Below are positions 27,501 through 42,500 of a stretch of 64,000 nt of DNA, one piece after another. Origin of the DNA: Pithys albifrons albifrons (lineage: Eukaryota > Chordata > Aves > Passeriformes > Thamnophilidae); the NCBI RefSeq assembly GCF_047495875.1, contig NC_092463.1, positions 10,240,622 to 10,304,621 on the forward strand, written 5' to 3'. How positions within the stretch are numbered: the stretch's first letter is position 1; each line of letters starts with the position of its first letter. The position numbers were made by a program, and so were the translations under genes. The notes beneath the pieces were generated by a model. It had not been told where the DNA came from. It ran no database searches and saw only the letters and a program-made list of their open reading frames with translations.

Positions 27501-30500
27501 ATCATTCCACAGCCCAGTTCTACAGAATTTTCTCTCACCTTTTTGTTATCACATATACAAGCCAAAAAACTGTTGGCATTTCTTATCCAGATGGCTGTTT
27601 GTTATCAAATGCTTTTTATATTTCCTGTGCTTTTTGAACATAGGCCCTACATTGCTCATGCCTAAGTTATGAAGCACTGGAATAATGGGCAAGGCCATTC
27701 TGCCAATCACAGGTACTCAGGAGTTTTACTTACTTCCCCCTCAACATATCATATTCAACTGGAAGCCCATTACAAAGCAGAGTTTTCATTAATTGCTGCA
27801 CAAATTTTCAAGTCCAGTTCTCATGATATAACTGTATTTGCTTAGAAGTTATCCTAACCAGAAGACAGAAGTTATGTAACAGACAGCAGTCACACCACAA
27901 GTGATTTTAGGAACCTATAAAATTAGCAAATAATACTGGAAGTCTCTTAAAAATATTAAAAATATGTTCAACAGTTAATAATTTAAAAACACTCTGTTCA
28001 TCCTAACAAAAACTGCTTTCATCTATATTTATACATCATTTCAAGAAAATAAATACATATAGACAGAGTAGCCTTCTCCAAGATTCACAGGTAAAAAACC
28101 AAAGTCCTTCTGCTTATTACAGAGATTCCCTGTTTAGTCTTACCTCTTTGATCTTTTTGATATGAACACAATTTGATTGACCCCACTCTAACTCTTCCTG
28201 AAAAAGAAAGTTAGAAACTTGTTTCTTCTGCTAGTAAGCTTTGTCTCATACACTGCTGTGTGGATACAAATAATTATTACATATAGCAACAGAAGAATTT
28301 AATGTAATTTCACAGCTTTCTTTGCATTCACATTTAGTATTATGACAAGTATGAAAATGTAAGACAGTTATATATTTGACTAAAACTATACTTTGGTTAT
28401 GGCCAGTGCAGTTGTGGGTCATCTAAACTTTTCATATAAACCTACAAGTACAACTCTGTGTTGCTACTACTACAAAAACCTACTTTGATGGACACCAAGA
28501 GAACCATAGGAATGCTAAGGTTTGAGAAAAGACCTCGAAGATCACTGAGTCCAACCATTAACCCACCACTGGCATGTTCAGCACTTAACCATATCCACAA
28601 GTGCCACATCCCTGTGCCTTTTGAACAACTCTGCAGATGGTGACTCCACCACTTCTCTGGGGAGCCTGTTCCAATGCTTTTAGCAAAACGTTTTTCCTAA
28701 TATCAAACCTAAACCTTCCCTGGCACAACTTGAGGCCATTTCCTCTCCTTTTATCACTTGGGAGAAGCAGTCAACACCCACCTCACTACAGCTTCCTTTC
28801 AGGTAGTTGTAGAGAGCGACAAGGACCACCTTGAGCCGCCTTTTCTCCAGATTAAACACCCCCAGCTACCCCAGACAGTCCTTGTAAGGCTTGTGCTCCA
28901 GACCCTTCTCCAGTTCAGTTGCCTTTTTCTGGACACTCCAGCACCTCAATGTCTTACAGTACTTTCTACACAGGATTCGAGGTGTGGCCTTACCAGGACA
29001 GGGATGTAAACCACCCTACTGGCCACAATATTGCTGATACAAGCCAGGTGGCCTTCTTGGTCACCCAGGCACAATTCCAAAAAACCCAGAGCTTCTTTAT
29101 CTGAATGTACAACTTTGTCAGACAGATTCTGGCCATCCTGGCTACTCATTATGACTCAGTGTATGTTACATATTGGTGCTCATAAAAGATGCTATGCTCT
29201 GAAAGAAGCAGGGAAATAGCAAAGGTTTTATCTTATACACACAAAGGAAAGACTGGAGGCAGTTATTGTCTGCATTTTTGTGACTGATGCACATAAACAT
29301 CTTTCATCTTTCAGGGTTTTTTAAGAGGGTAGAAATCTGTGTGTTTAAAAAAAATAGGCATTTCTGTGTGTTACATTTCTTTCAACTACAGCTCAATTTC
29401 CCTTTTTAGCTTGGATTTCAAACCCTCTGGCCACTGTTGATCCATCTGTGAAAGGGACTACATAAGGGACTGTCTACAAATAACCCTGCACTGGATTCAA
29501 AGACTCATTTTCTCTCAAAGCCCATGCTTCTGTTTACTTATGAAAAACCATAATTATTATAAATAAGGCTTGCTAGCAAAAATTCCTTACTAAGAACATC
29601 AAATACTCCAGCACTGAAAGCACCAACATTGAACAGAAAAAAAGAAAACACAACTAACCTTGGGATCTCTCAGCTTCCCCTTTTGTTTGCAGGCCTGCCA
29701 TGCCTAAGAAAGAAGTGGTGAAGTATTCAGACATAAAATGCAGCGTTTTAGTAATAATTACTGTAAATACTAATGTGCAACTTAAAACCATGAAGGTTTT
29801 TCCATATCAATACTGAAGATAATTTTTAACACCATTTTAAAAACCAAACTTCCCCCAGACTAACACAAACCATAAATATTACAGCACAAAAAAAGGTATA
29901 AGGAAATCTGAGTCATAGTATTTTAGGTTGGAGGAGACTTCTTCAGATCATTTGTTCCAAAACCTTACACAGCAGGGCCAACTTAGATCAGGTTTTTGAG
30001 GACCTTGTCTAAAAGACCCTGAGTAACTTTGACAGATCTCATGGATGAAACTGCTCTTAGTGGGAGACTGGACTACACACCTCCTGAGGTCCTTCCAGCC
30101 TAATTATTTAATTTTAGTCTAATATGATGGTTGTCTGGTTGGTTCCTAAGCAGATATAAATAATTCTCGTTCTTATGAACAGTCTTACTCTATTTTTTTG
30201 AGGATGGGCAAGAACTCTGAGACTTCCACTGCTTGTATCAGAGCCCACAAAGTGGTGTGACAGGACTATAAATGTTTTGTGACACACGAAAGAACAAGAA
30301 CTTCTGAAGGAAGGTAACTGTTCTACCTTCAAATTGGACTGAAAAGGAGTTTAAGCACTGGTGGATGAACTGTAATTACATTTATTGCCTCAAACCTTTC
30401 ATCAGGTCCTGCAGCTAAACTGGAAACACAGCATTTAAGTCACTGAATTTCTGGACATAGCTTAGAAGTTCTGGATCTTGGCGCATTACAAAAGAAGACT

Positions 30501-33500
30501 GAACATGTTACGTTCCAAGGTTTTAAAGAAGTAAGCCCTGACTTGCGTGGGGAGAGGTACAACACAGCCACAATGTAACAGGCTCTCCACTCACTTTTCT
30601 GAGAGGAAATGGAGGGAGCATTAAAGCACACGAAAACATTGATAAATTAAGTAGAACAATTTGGATGTTTTAATGTGTTATAATAAAGCAGGCTACTTTC
30701 AGAACCTTTTTTTACCTCCCAGCTTTGGGAAAAAAGTGAACTGATTTTGATACAGTTCTGATGCAAATGCCTCCCAGAAAACAAGGCTGGAAGAGAAACT
30801 AACATACCCCACATACTAATGAAAATAACTTCATTGTTAGGCAGGAAATCTATGACAGATGCCTGCAGAATGCGTTTCTTCTAGTTTGACAGCAAGTCAC
30901 CTCATAATGCAATTTTCCAGCTTACTGTGGACACTGACTATTACCACAGTTGAATAGCTAGACTGCATTTCCCTACCCTGACAGAGGCTACCCTGAAAGA
31001 AATATAACCTGAACTAGCGAGTTGGAAAACAAACTTACCTGACCTTACCTGTTCTTTTCTGATACTCAGCCATTCATCAAAACAAAGCATTCACATCACT
31101 GACACACAGAGATACTGCTCTGGAAGCTCTGTCTGAATGTTTGCATTTATTCTCCAGGACAACATACTGATTTATACTATCATTTTCAGATTAACAGCTG
31201 ATAATTACCAGGTGACACAAAGGAAATATATTATATATAATATGTAAGGGGAATTCAGAAAAGATTATTTTTGAGCCCCAGCATCAGTGGATACATGTGG
31301 CATAAATGCCCACGTTTGCTTCATAAAATTCTGACAGCAGAGTAGAGAAAAACAAATCAGTTTTCGCTGAAGGACAACATATTTAAAAATGTGAATAAAT
31401 GACAGAATCACAGAATCAACTAGGTTGGAAAGACCTCTGAGATGATCAAGTCCAACCAAATTAAGTCTGCAGCTGACGATTTTGGAGTCTCCAGATTACA
31501 GAACGTGCCAGAGCATGCATAATGCAAAATGTTGGATTTTTAACAGTAAGTTCCTCTAGCTTTAATAGTCTTTGCTACACTGTACCAGCTCTGTCTGTAC
31601 CTGGAAGGATCGACCCCTGTCCATGGTACTGTGCTACCAAACAGTCAAGCATACCAAAATATGCCATTTACACAACATAAAACATCACAAAGTCAAAGCT
31701 AGAAACTCTAGAGAAAGGTCACCAAACTCATTCTGCACTAGTGTGTCCACCAGCTGTCCTTGGTTAAAGGGGATCTGCAAATATCACCATATCTCTGGTA
31801 TTTTATTTTTGGCTATTATAACATAGACAATCAGAACTAGGAGTGTTACAGCAGGACACAGACTGCAAAAAGCATCAGTTAAGTAGCTGGCAGTAATGTG
31901 AAGTTTTTAGCAACTTCAAAGCACAAATGCTGCACTGATCTTACAAAGATGAGAATCTCTGCCTTGGTCTATCAGATTTCACTGTAATCTAAACTGGAAG
32001 AAAAAGACTTACCTTAAATGCATTCACAATTGCAATACAGTCACTATTACTATTCCCAGCAAAAAACATTTTTTTCCTGACAATACAAACAAAAGTATTA
32101 TTAACAATATTGCATGTATTATGCAGCATAGAATACTACATTAGTAATAAATTCCAGGTCTTGAACATAAACGAGATTAACACAGTTACTGTAATTACTT
32201 GTACTTATTTACATCTCCCTGTTGAAGGAGATGCTCTCTATGGGGCAGTAATAAAAAAAACATGTCCTTACTATTTCAAAAAACATTTTAATAGACACTG
32301 CCATATGTTTATATCAGAAAGGCAAAGCTGAAGAATCAGGCCTTATGATCAGTAAAGAATGAGTTGCCTTAGTGATTTATGTTAACACATAAAAAGATTT
32401 CAGTATCGCATCTACCTGGAAAAGCTTTTTTGCACAGCTTGGCAATTTGACAGAAAATAAGACTCATTACATGGAATATTATATTGAGTGATCAACTTTG
32501 CCCTCTGCTCCCCAGTGTGGATAAAAGCTGTAAAACTTCTGGGTTACTACCTGAATCCATCAACATCGTTTTTGAAAGATGCTGCAAAAAAATTCCGCAA
32601 AGACAGTGCAGCAGCTACAATAAAAACAAATTAAAATTAAAACCTGCAAATCGTTTTTTTTTAGAGACACGTTCTCACATGTTCTTCTTTCAGTTACCTA
32701 TAATAAGGCACTCCTCTAAGCATCCAAAGACATGCCCAAGGAATATTAATTTTCCAAAATACAGGTCCACTGGCAACTGTATCAACACCTTTCCCAAGAA
32801 AGTCAGCTCACCATCTTGCAGATTTTCTTCTCTTTGCACACAGGTAAGTGCTCCCAGCTAGAGAAATTAAAATTTGGTAAAAGCTAACTTAGCAAACCCA
32901 GGACAATTTTTAAAGCCTAGTACTTTTCAAACCAAAGCTACTACCTACACTGAATATAAAAGCAAGGTACAAACGATACAAATAGTATTTCTTATGCAGT
33001 TTGGAAAAAATGTAACGTAATGAAGATTCTACCCCTTATCAACTTTATAACTGAAAAGCAAAATAACCAACTTCCTTGTACAAGTGAGAAGGGTAAACCT
33101 CAGGCTGATTCCTGCCCACCATAAGGTATAACAGTCTCATTTATTACTTACTAATAAACCGTAACACTCACAGAGTTCAAGTTATCTCATTTTTTTTCTA
33201 ATTTTCTCTTTTTTCTCACCATACATGCTAGTCCTCAAAGAGTATCGTTACTCCCCGATGAAATTGTAATCCTGTTTTAATGAAGTAAACTACAGAAATT
33301 AGGCTCAAGGAGATGGGGACCAAATAACAGTCCAATGTGTGAAAAAATTCTCTAGACACAGCTGAGGTTCCAATTAAGGTTACTATTACCTTAAACACCA
33401 AGAAAACCATTTCTATGGTACATTTCTATTATCCTGATTTGACCACACTAAAAAAAGGAAGCCTACCTCTTTCAGCTGGTCTATGGTACGCTCAATGTCA

Positions 33501-36500
33501 TCTACATTGGGTGGAGAAAGGGCTGTTGCCAGCAAGGTTTTTGGATTCCCCATATCAAGCTTTTTTAATTTTAAGAGTGTAGCTCCCAATGGACAACGCT
33601 GAAGGGAAGATGACATCATTTTTACTTTCCCCACCATGGGAAGTGTGACAAAGCATTTCATATGAAAACTAAGTCGAAAAATGTACAATTTAACAAAGGC
33701 TGAAATTAATTTTGTGTAACTGAGGTTATTTTTCTTTTGAGCAGATTGCTTATCTCTAATTCACATCAATTTTACTGGCATAACGCATCTCTTTTTATAA
33801 GAAAACTCTATGGAATGGCCTTTGTCAATTACTTACGAAGTTGAATTCTAGTCATTCTTACAGGTATTAGTAACTATTCCAATTGTACACTGTCGTCAGG
33901 AAAAGTAAAGCAAAACTTTTTCTTCTCTGCTTTGACAACACACATTAAAAAACCATCTTAATATACCTAACCCTACACCAAAAGGTCTTACCACTATCTC
34001 AGGTTCTGACTTCTCTGGAATACAGTTTGTCCAGAAAGCCTTGTGTACCAGCCTGTAACAATACCCTTTGGAAACTCGTCCAGCACGACCTTCAGATAAA
34101 AAAACCCAAATCACCAATTTGTAAAGTGCCCAAGTTTTTTCCAAACCCATCCATCTACAAACCCTCTGGGCAGCTGAGCAGCACAGGACAGCTGATGCTG
34201 CAGGCTGAGCAGTGTTCTGCTCCCTTGCAGCAGACGGGCCCAGTGGTCAGATAAGGGCAGGGATGAAAACATTTTCCTTTCATAGCAGCAGTAACTAACA
34301 AAAGAGTTATGTAAGTATTTCACTCAAATACCTCCTTTCACATAACTACCCTGAAATCAACATCCATTTTTCTCAGTTGAACAGGCATTTCCTATTTGAT
34401 CCTACAGCTAGGAAAAATATCTTCTATATAAACAACTCTTAAGATACAATGACAAACAGCAAAATATCTTTATGATCTACTATTTACAGAAAACACAATT
34501 CAGAAGTCGGTCTTCACAAATCCAAACACCATCCACTTCAACAAACTAAAGGGTATTCCTCAGCAGGACAATCCATTAGAGAATTAGGCCATATTTTTAA
34601 GTCACATGTTTAACAAGCCCAAGTCTTCTACACAAAATGCTGCTTCTACTGTTTATATATTGGCTGGTTGTCATGACCTATAATGACCCTGAACCAAATG
34701 GAAATAAAGCCGTGTATTGGGTTTCACAACAAATAAGGGGTGGTCTTACGTGAGAAGCTCTTGGAAGATTTCCTCATTCCCAATAAAGACAATGCCAGCC
34801 AGATCCAGGATGGACCCACTGCTGGCCAAGGCCAAGCCCACCAGTGATGGTGGCAGCACCTCTGGGATAATGGATTTAAGAAGGGATAAAAATCCTACTG
34901 CACAGTAGCAACTGGAAGGGAGTGAGAATATAAAAAGAAACAACTCTGCAGACCTCAAGGTCAGTGCAAAAGGAGGGGGAAGTACTCTAGACTCTAGAGT
35001 AGTGATTCCCCTGCAGCCCATGGTGAAGACCATGGTGAGGGAGCTGAAGGATCCCACCTCAGAGCAGGTGGATGCCTGAAGGAGGCTGTGACCTTGCAGG
35101 GAACACACTGGATCAGGCTCCTGGCAGGACACGTGGACCCATGGATAGAGGAGCCTACTCTGGAGCAGTTTTGCTGGCAGGACTTACAGCTCCATGGGAA
35201 TCCACAACGGAGCAGTTTGTGAAGAACCACAGCTCTAGGGAAGGACTCATGTTGAAGAAGTTCATGGAGGAAGCAGCAGCAGAGCGAATGTGTAATGAAA
35301 TGACAAGGACCCCCATTTCTCATCGCCTTGTACCATTTGGGGGAAGACGGTAGAGAAACTGGGAGTGAAGTCAACCCACATTCAGGATGTGGGTTTATTT
35401 CTCATTACTCCAGACTGATTTGATTGGTAATAAAATTAAACTAATTTCCTTAAGCTGAGTCTGCTTTGCCTGTGAAGGCAGTTGCTAAGTGATCTCTCTG
35501 TCTTCATCTCTCAAACCTTGAGCCTTTTGTCATCATTTTTATCCCTCTGTCCAGCTGAGGACAGAGGATACCTTGGTGGGTACCTGACACACAGCTGTAA
35601 TTGTGAAGTCCTCATAATGTTTAAGAATGATGGTATTTTTGCATCTGAAAATGTCACTTATTAATTCATTTAGTACTCTTTTTGACTGAAACTAAAATAC
35701 TTTGGTATTTAAGAGTATTGTCTTAGTAGAAGAGTCAATATAAAATCTTATTTAAATTCATGCTATGAACATTGGTCTAAACTAAAGACACTGCTACAGA
35801 CATTTCAACTACGTAAGAGACATATAGACATGAAAGTTTCTTTTACTGTTGAAACTCACAAGCAGTTAATAAATACCTAGCAGTACCTATTTCCCCTTTT
35901 TAGAAATGGCCCATAATAAAAAAACTACTGTTAAATAACAAAGAATCCATGGTTCATTTATGATCATGAATTTTAATATTTTTTCAATAAAATACAAAAC
36001 ACTCCCCTGGAAAAAATACTTGAGTAAAATAACACATTCATGCATAATTGTTTAATCCCATTTTTACATCCTGACACGGTAAAGAACTATCAACTATTAA
36101 GGGCAAAAATAGTCTGTTCTTTTTACTGTTAATAAAATGAAAAGCAACATAGAATTTTCCATGAAGGTCAGCTTCTAAAATTCCTTTGCATTACCCATTT
36201 TCATCTTACCTTTTCTTTGATTACAGTTAGTTTTAGATGCCCAGCAATGTCTCAAACTTTGGTAATTAGTTTCCTTATCACAAATCAAAGCTTTAGCTAA
36301 GCAGAAATCTATCACTGCAAGTAAGAAAAAAATAGTATATGATGAAACAATTTATCCCGATGGCAATGGAAAGAAATACTTGTTGACTTTGTATTATCAG
36401 AAAAGGCAAGTTTCAGTAACTTGAATAAAGAGAAGACCAGATTTATAAAAAAAACAGACCAAGGATACTCTGAATACTAACTGAACTGCTAAAAGATGTT

Positions 36501-39500
36501 AATATAAATATAGTAAACAATTAGCGTAGATGAAAGTCATTAAAAGGAAATAATTTCTGCCTTTCGATATTCTCTATCAGAATTAAACTGACGCAATTAT
36601 TTCAAAATATAGTTAGAATGTGATTAAAAAGAATCAGAATTATTTCAAAATATAGTCAGAATGTGATTAACTTGTGACATGAGGTCTGATTCTGCTAGTT
36701 AGTAGTTTAAAATTACCCCTCCATTGAAGATTAAAACCAACCCCCAACTCAGTAGCTCTATTTGTTTGTATATTCAGATTTCTCTGTTGGAAAAGCAAGA
36801 ATTCAACAACTGTCAAAATCCCACTCCAACAGCAATGCTCTGTAAAGCAATGATGTGCTGTATAAGTAGGAAAAACACAAGAAAGTATACTTACAAGTAT
36901 ATGCATAAGTAAGAAAAATATTATAGGGTATACAGAATTACAAGATTTAGATGACTTACCATACTTAACATCAGGAACTGTTACAGAGCTCTCTGCTATA
37001 TTGGTAGCTAGAATAATCTGAATTTTGAAGCAAAAATGAGCAATTAATGCATAAATTAAAAATACACTGGTGTTTCTACATGAAAAATCCAACTTGCTAT
37101 GAATATAAATGCAACAGCAACACAGCATTTCTACTCTATATATTAAAAAAGGCAATATTACACAAGGCACTACAATATAAGAAAATTTGCATTTCCTTGT
37201 TCTAAGCTCAGAAAAACATAAAAAAGTAGTATAGCATAGGACAACATAGAGGAAGAATGGAAATATTTCCTTATGCCTTTGCCATAATAAAACATCACAC
37301 TATGAGCAGTGATACTCTATTAGTGACAGTAGATGAAGAAAACCAAGGCCACAGCCCAAATGTGGGTACAACGCAGGTGACAGTCCCTCCCATACTGGGG
37401 AACTGCTTCGCGATTTGGTCCCACCAGCACCACGGTACTTCCATGCAGGTGCAAGAATCAATATGCACAAGCTACTCTGAAGGATAAAATCAGTATCATG
37501 CAAAACTTCCTGTTACTGCACTTGTCTTGAGGTCTAAATAACAGCTAAAACAACAGCTTGTTAAGAAAGGCAACAAGTTTACACACTGAAAACCAAAACT
37601 GCTTTGTCTTCACAAAATTATCTCAGTTAGAACAGCTAATAGTTCTTCTATAGATTATTATTATTTGCTATTACTACTCAAGCAAAAGGTTTTACATGCT
37701 TTACAAAAAGTAATCGTTCAACAATATTTACCTTTCTGTAGCCAGGAACTGGAGCCATAAATATTTTATTTTGTTCTTCTAATGTCACGCATGAGTGAAG
37801 TGGGTACACTTGCCACCTAAAGAAAACACATTAGTGACATATTTACTCATGCAAGAATATAAATGTTGATTGCATTTCCATGCTAAATCCTATTAAGTAC
37901 TTAGAACTTGTACAGCTGAAAAGCTCATGTTCAAGTTTAACTGAACTGAAACGAATTTGGTGCAACTTACCTTTTAAACTTATCTGAGAGGCATGAGAAC
38001 ATGTATTTTATTTCAGCCAAACCTAGGGAAAGAGTAATCATGAGTTTGTTTGCATTTTAGTTATCACTAACAATTCTAAAACATCTATTTCAATTCTTAA
38101 CTGACTTTCATTATTACCTCCCTGTCACTGTATAATAAAACAGTACAAGAGTTAAACAGTAAATGCAATGAGTCACTGAAACACAGTGAGTCAATTTTTC
38201 AAGAGCCATTTTGCATTAATCTTATACCTACTAAAGTAAAATTGCAATAACAGATATAAAGGCCATCTGACAACATCTCATTATTACTCCTTGTTTCAGT
38301 TTCTTACAATTGACAAGGCTCACCAAATGCTCAATGCTTTAGGCTAAAATTGGGTACCTTCAGCCAAAACAAGTTCTTTCAAAGACCAGGGTCAAGGGAA
38401 AAAAATTAGCTATTTCTGTCTTAGCCATTTTACCTTTGGCAGCTCCAGTGCCCATTCTCTGGGGCATGGATTGCAGGTCTGCCAAGGGAAATCTTATGAC
38501 TAAGGAATTTTTGCTACCCTTCTGAATACCTCCCCAGACAAATACTTCTGAGAAGCCTAGTTTACTTCTTATTGAGACTTCAATTCCAAAAGCCCCATTT
38601 TCAAAATCTGTTCAATACTGTATTTCCCTTGTTGGATATTAAAAACGAAACTGTTCTGTAACTGCAGTACAGGATTACTGCAATTTACAGCAAAGGCAAA
38701 ATGTAGTTTGAGCAAGAGGATGTGAAAGTTCTTGCACTCTTTACGACTGTTACCTGACTTCAGATGTGGGAAGGAAACGTAATGCACGAGAAAGAAGTAG
38801 TATTTTCAGGAAAGATAAGAGAGAAGCATAAATAAATCAGAAATTACGGGAAAGAACATGTGACAGATTACACGTGATAGAAATCATGATCAAATTAAGG
38901 TTAGCAAGGAAAAAATGCCAGAAAGCAAGAAACCAAGGGGGAAAATAGCAGATTCAACAACAAACCAACAAGGTCATAATACAAGGTTGGCTGGGAAAAG
39001 AAATTAGAGAACATTGAGATTAGTCAACTAGTGGAGTTAAGAAAGACTGAAACTGGAAAACGAGGGGAAATGACTATATTTACAGAAGGTAAAAAGACGT
39101 CTCAGCTGAGAGGAGAGAAGGCGATTTGGAGGAAAAAAAAAGCTGGTGGCAGGACAATCAGAGGAAAATTTGAAAGTTTCAGAGATACCTTTTGTGTGAG
39201 GTTACCAGAGGAGAAAGCAACATCATTAGAACCTAAAAATGACAGCCAGGAAGCCTAATTTACATCACAGCTCAAATGAACTAAGAGTACTCAAGAATGC
39301 AAATAACTGGCGAAATAGCAAACTAATGACTAGCACAGTGATGAAGCAATTAAAGCTCCAAGCAAAACACCTTCAGCACTACAGAGAAAAACATGCAGAG
39401 TGGGAAATACAAAAACAGCATCACTTTTAAAGATTATTATAATATAGAAAAAATTAACTAGAGCATGTAATTAAAGATACAGAGAAAACACACAGACACC

Positions 39501-42500
39501 ATGATATGGTCTATTTGGACACAACACACCAGACCTACCCCATCCCACTATGTACTGCTTGACTACATGCCAGTCTAATGCTCCCTACTTGCCATACTGG
39601 CTGGTGACATATCTTGATATGACATCAAGGCTTGAATTCAATTTATGATTAAAAACAACTAAAAGAAGTCTGATTCATCTTTTGCAGAGCAGACTCTGCG
39701 TAATCACTGCTAATAGTCATTATTAATCAGTTTAGTAGTTACTAACCTAAAAAGCAGGCAGGATCTCCTGCTCAGTTCTAAAAGTGACAGGAGTTGACAA
39801 TTGGTGCCTACAGAACAAAAGGTTCCCACCAGGGGAGACAGGTCTTGGTACTAAATGGGAACTACAAAATCTGTCTCGCAAACATACCAAGACAGTAAAG
39901 AGAGTGGGGCATGAAGAAGTGCAAAAGAAAAATATGAAAGAGAGAAAGAGATCAACACAAGCAGAACAGAGGCTTAAGAGAGTAAGAGCACAAGAGAGCA
40001 GCTGAGACAGAGCTTTGGGTAAAAATAACCTACACATTTAGGACACTCATTTTAGATGTTTAGATTTTTTTGAGTGCTTACAATTAAATACCATTGTGTG
40101 CATTAAAAATAACTCTCTCATTGACTGCTCAAGTTGAGTGTGCAGCAGCAGCCAGAAAGAGCAGTGCCGTGCTGGTGATTTTTTTGCCCACTGTCTTTGT
40201 GGAACTCAGTGATGGAGCAGAATCTACTTCCAGAAAGGAGCTGCAGCTGTCTCAAGTAGGATGCCGTGTTTTCCCTTCTTGTAATTGCCTGTCTTGTTCA
40301 GTACTTAATCTTTTTTGGTTTTGTAATGTTACAGCATCTGATTCTTTACACATAAATGTCCTTCAGTACTCAGGCCTCCTTTGGCATCCAGAGATGTCGT
40401 CTCTCTGTAGGTAACAGGTGATATAAAGTGCCATGTTAACTGCAGAGCCATCTTTTTTTTTTAACATATATGCATGAATATATTCCCAGTGATCTACGTT
40501 AAGTTTGCACAACCAGTATTAATTCTGGCATTTTTTCATTTTTGTGCCTGACATCAGCAAGCAGATGAGGCCATGCCTTGCAGGCTCCCAAAGAGAATTA
40601 CAACCTGCTTTCATTTAGCCCCTCACCTTGTGTGGCGAAGCATGTTCTGCATCTGAAGGCGTAGCTTAGTCATGGTTCAGTCAACACAGTTTGACCTCTT
40701 TTTCCAAATTGTTCTTTAAAAACTCTCAAGAATATACATCAATATATATGCTCAAGAAACATTAAGGTTGCCATATCAGGCACAGAAACAAAAAAAAAAA
40801 GCCAGATTTAAGACTGGTTGTGAACACAATGGAGATCACTGGGAATATATTCATGCATGTACGTTAAAAAAACAAACAAACCAAAACCAAAAAAACACAA
40901 ACACTCTACAGTCAACATGGCATTTTGTATCACCTGTTACCTACAGAGACAAGATCTGAAGCCAAAGGAGACTTGAGTACTGAAGAACATTTACGTGTAA
41001 AGAATCAGAAGCTGTAACATTACAAAAACAAAAATAAAAATTAAGCACTGAACAAGACAGGCAACTACAAGAAGGGAAACTGTGAAATCCTACTCAAGAC
41101 AACTGCAGCTTCTTTCTGGAAGTTGATTCTGCCCCATCACTGAGTTCCACAAAGACAGTGGGCAAAAAATCACTTACCAGCACTCCCCCCAGCACAGCTC
41201 TTTCTGGCTGCTGCTGCACACTCAACCTGAGAAGTCAATGGGAATGTTATTTTTAATGTACAAAATGCTATATAATTGTAAGCACTCAAAAAATTTAAAC
41301 ATCTCAAATTACTGTCCTAAATGTGTAGGCTATTTTTACCCAAAGCTCTGTCTCAGCTGCCCTCTTGTAAGCTAAGGGCTCTCCTCCTCTCTTCTCCAGT
41401 TCTGTATAAAGTCCATTCATGAGGAAAATTTCAAGAGGTATTTGCTGTCCTTGTTCAAGATGAGTCTTGAGTACCCAGTTTAAAATCAGCCAAGGCTAAA
41501 CACTAAAACAACAACAATAAAACACAAACCTGAGTACCAGCCCATTCAGAAAGCATGACCTGTACAGGTTTCCATGAATTTACCAAAAGTATTTAAACAA
41601 AAAGTTTCATTATATCACTTGCAGTTATAAGCCATCAGGGACAGAAGCACTAATAAAAACAAAAGCATACAACCATTTTTTTGCAAGACAACAGGTTTAT
41701 TCCTTACAGGAGACTATATATCAGTTCTCTAATCATTAATTGCTGTGTCCTTGTGTGTGCTTTTGAGCATGACAACTACATTAGCCAATGTACATGGAAA
41801 GAAAAAAGTGAATCTTTTACAACAAGAATCTAAGTAAAGACTACACTATATGCAGATAAGAAAATATCTCTAAAAGAATCCTAGGAACTCTGTAATTCAA
41901 TAATGCATAACTACATTAAAACATTAAGCAACTACATTTCTGTGCATTAACTGCAAAATTAATTTTATTAATTTATTTTTAAAACACAACAATAACTCCT
42001 AATTTTTGACTCACAGCTTTTCCAATTATCATCACCCTGAAACAAGTTTTCTAACAAAATGCCCACTTATACCAGTCAACCTCAGTTAAGTATGTGTTTA
42101 ATAAATCCATAAAAGAAGTGCTAGGAAAAAGATCATCAGATGACACATGACAAAAAAGAAAGTTACTAAAACATATACTCACCTGGTAAAAATACTAGCA
42201 CACTGCCACGTTCCAATATATCACTCAGGTTGCTTTTCTCCCTAACACGAACACACAGTTTTATTAGTTTTACAACCTCAATCTACTTCATTATCACAAG
42301 CTATTTTATTCTGAAACAACAAGCAGAACTGTATACTTTTTGTAATATGCTTTATTTAAACTTCCTGAAGAAATTAAATTTAAACCATTATTTGCAACTA
42401 TGTTTTCTGAAAAACACAGTATATAAACACTACATCTAGGGCATTAGGTTTAATTTTTTCCTCAAAACCATGTCAAAACAGAAACAGTCAGCAATTAAGT

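Larger units (their letters stand above)
23588..28143. other. Introns 23588-25625, 25734-26526 and 26644-28143
   Basis: AT-rich intron. I recognise no repeat family or gene. The sequence around 27000-27300 is somewhat less AT-rich, but its open frames have no known motif. Confidence 0.6.
29704..32012. other. Intron with two CR1 remnants
   Basis: Besides the CR1 pieces at about 29905-30110 and 31402-31457, I see nothing coding. Confidence 0.6.
38023..42182. other. 4.2-kb intron dominated by the inverted repeat
   Basis: The inverted repeat occupies 39971-41385. The flanks 38023-39970 and 41386-42182 hold no recognised element. The stretch 38800-39450 is notably purine-rich on the plus strand and so gives long but meaningless lysine/glutamate-rich frames. 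Confidence 0.65.

Noticed and set aside
34746..35374. Open frames of 126-128 codons on the minus strand and 93 codons on the plus strand
   Set aside because: They lie wholly inside the solo ERVL-type LTR, which is non-coding.
39031..39430. A lysine/glutamate-rich plus-strand frame that looks like a charged protein
   Set aside because: It results from purine-rich low-complexity DNA, with no motif or splice context.
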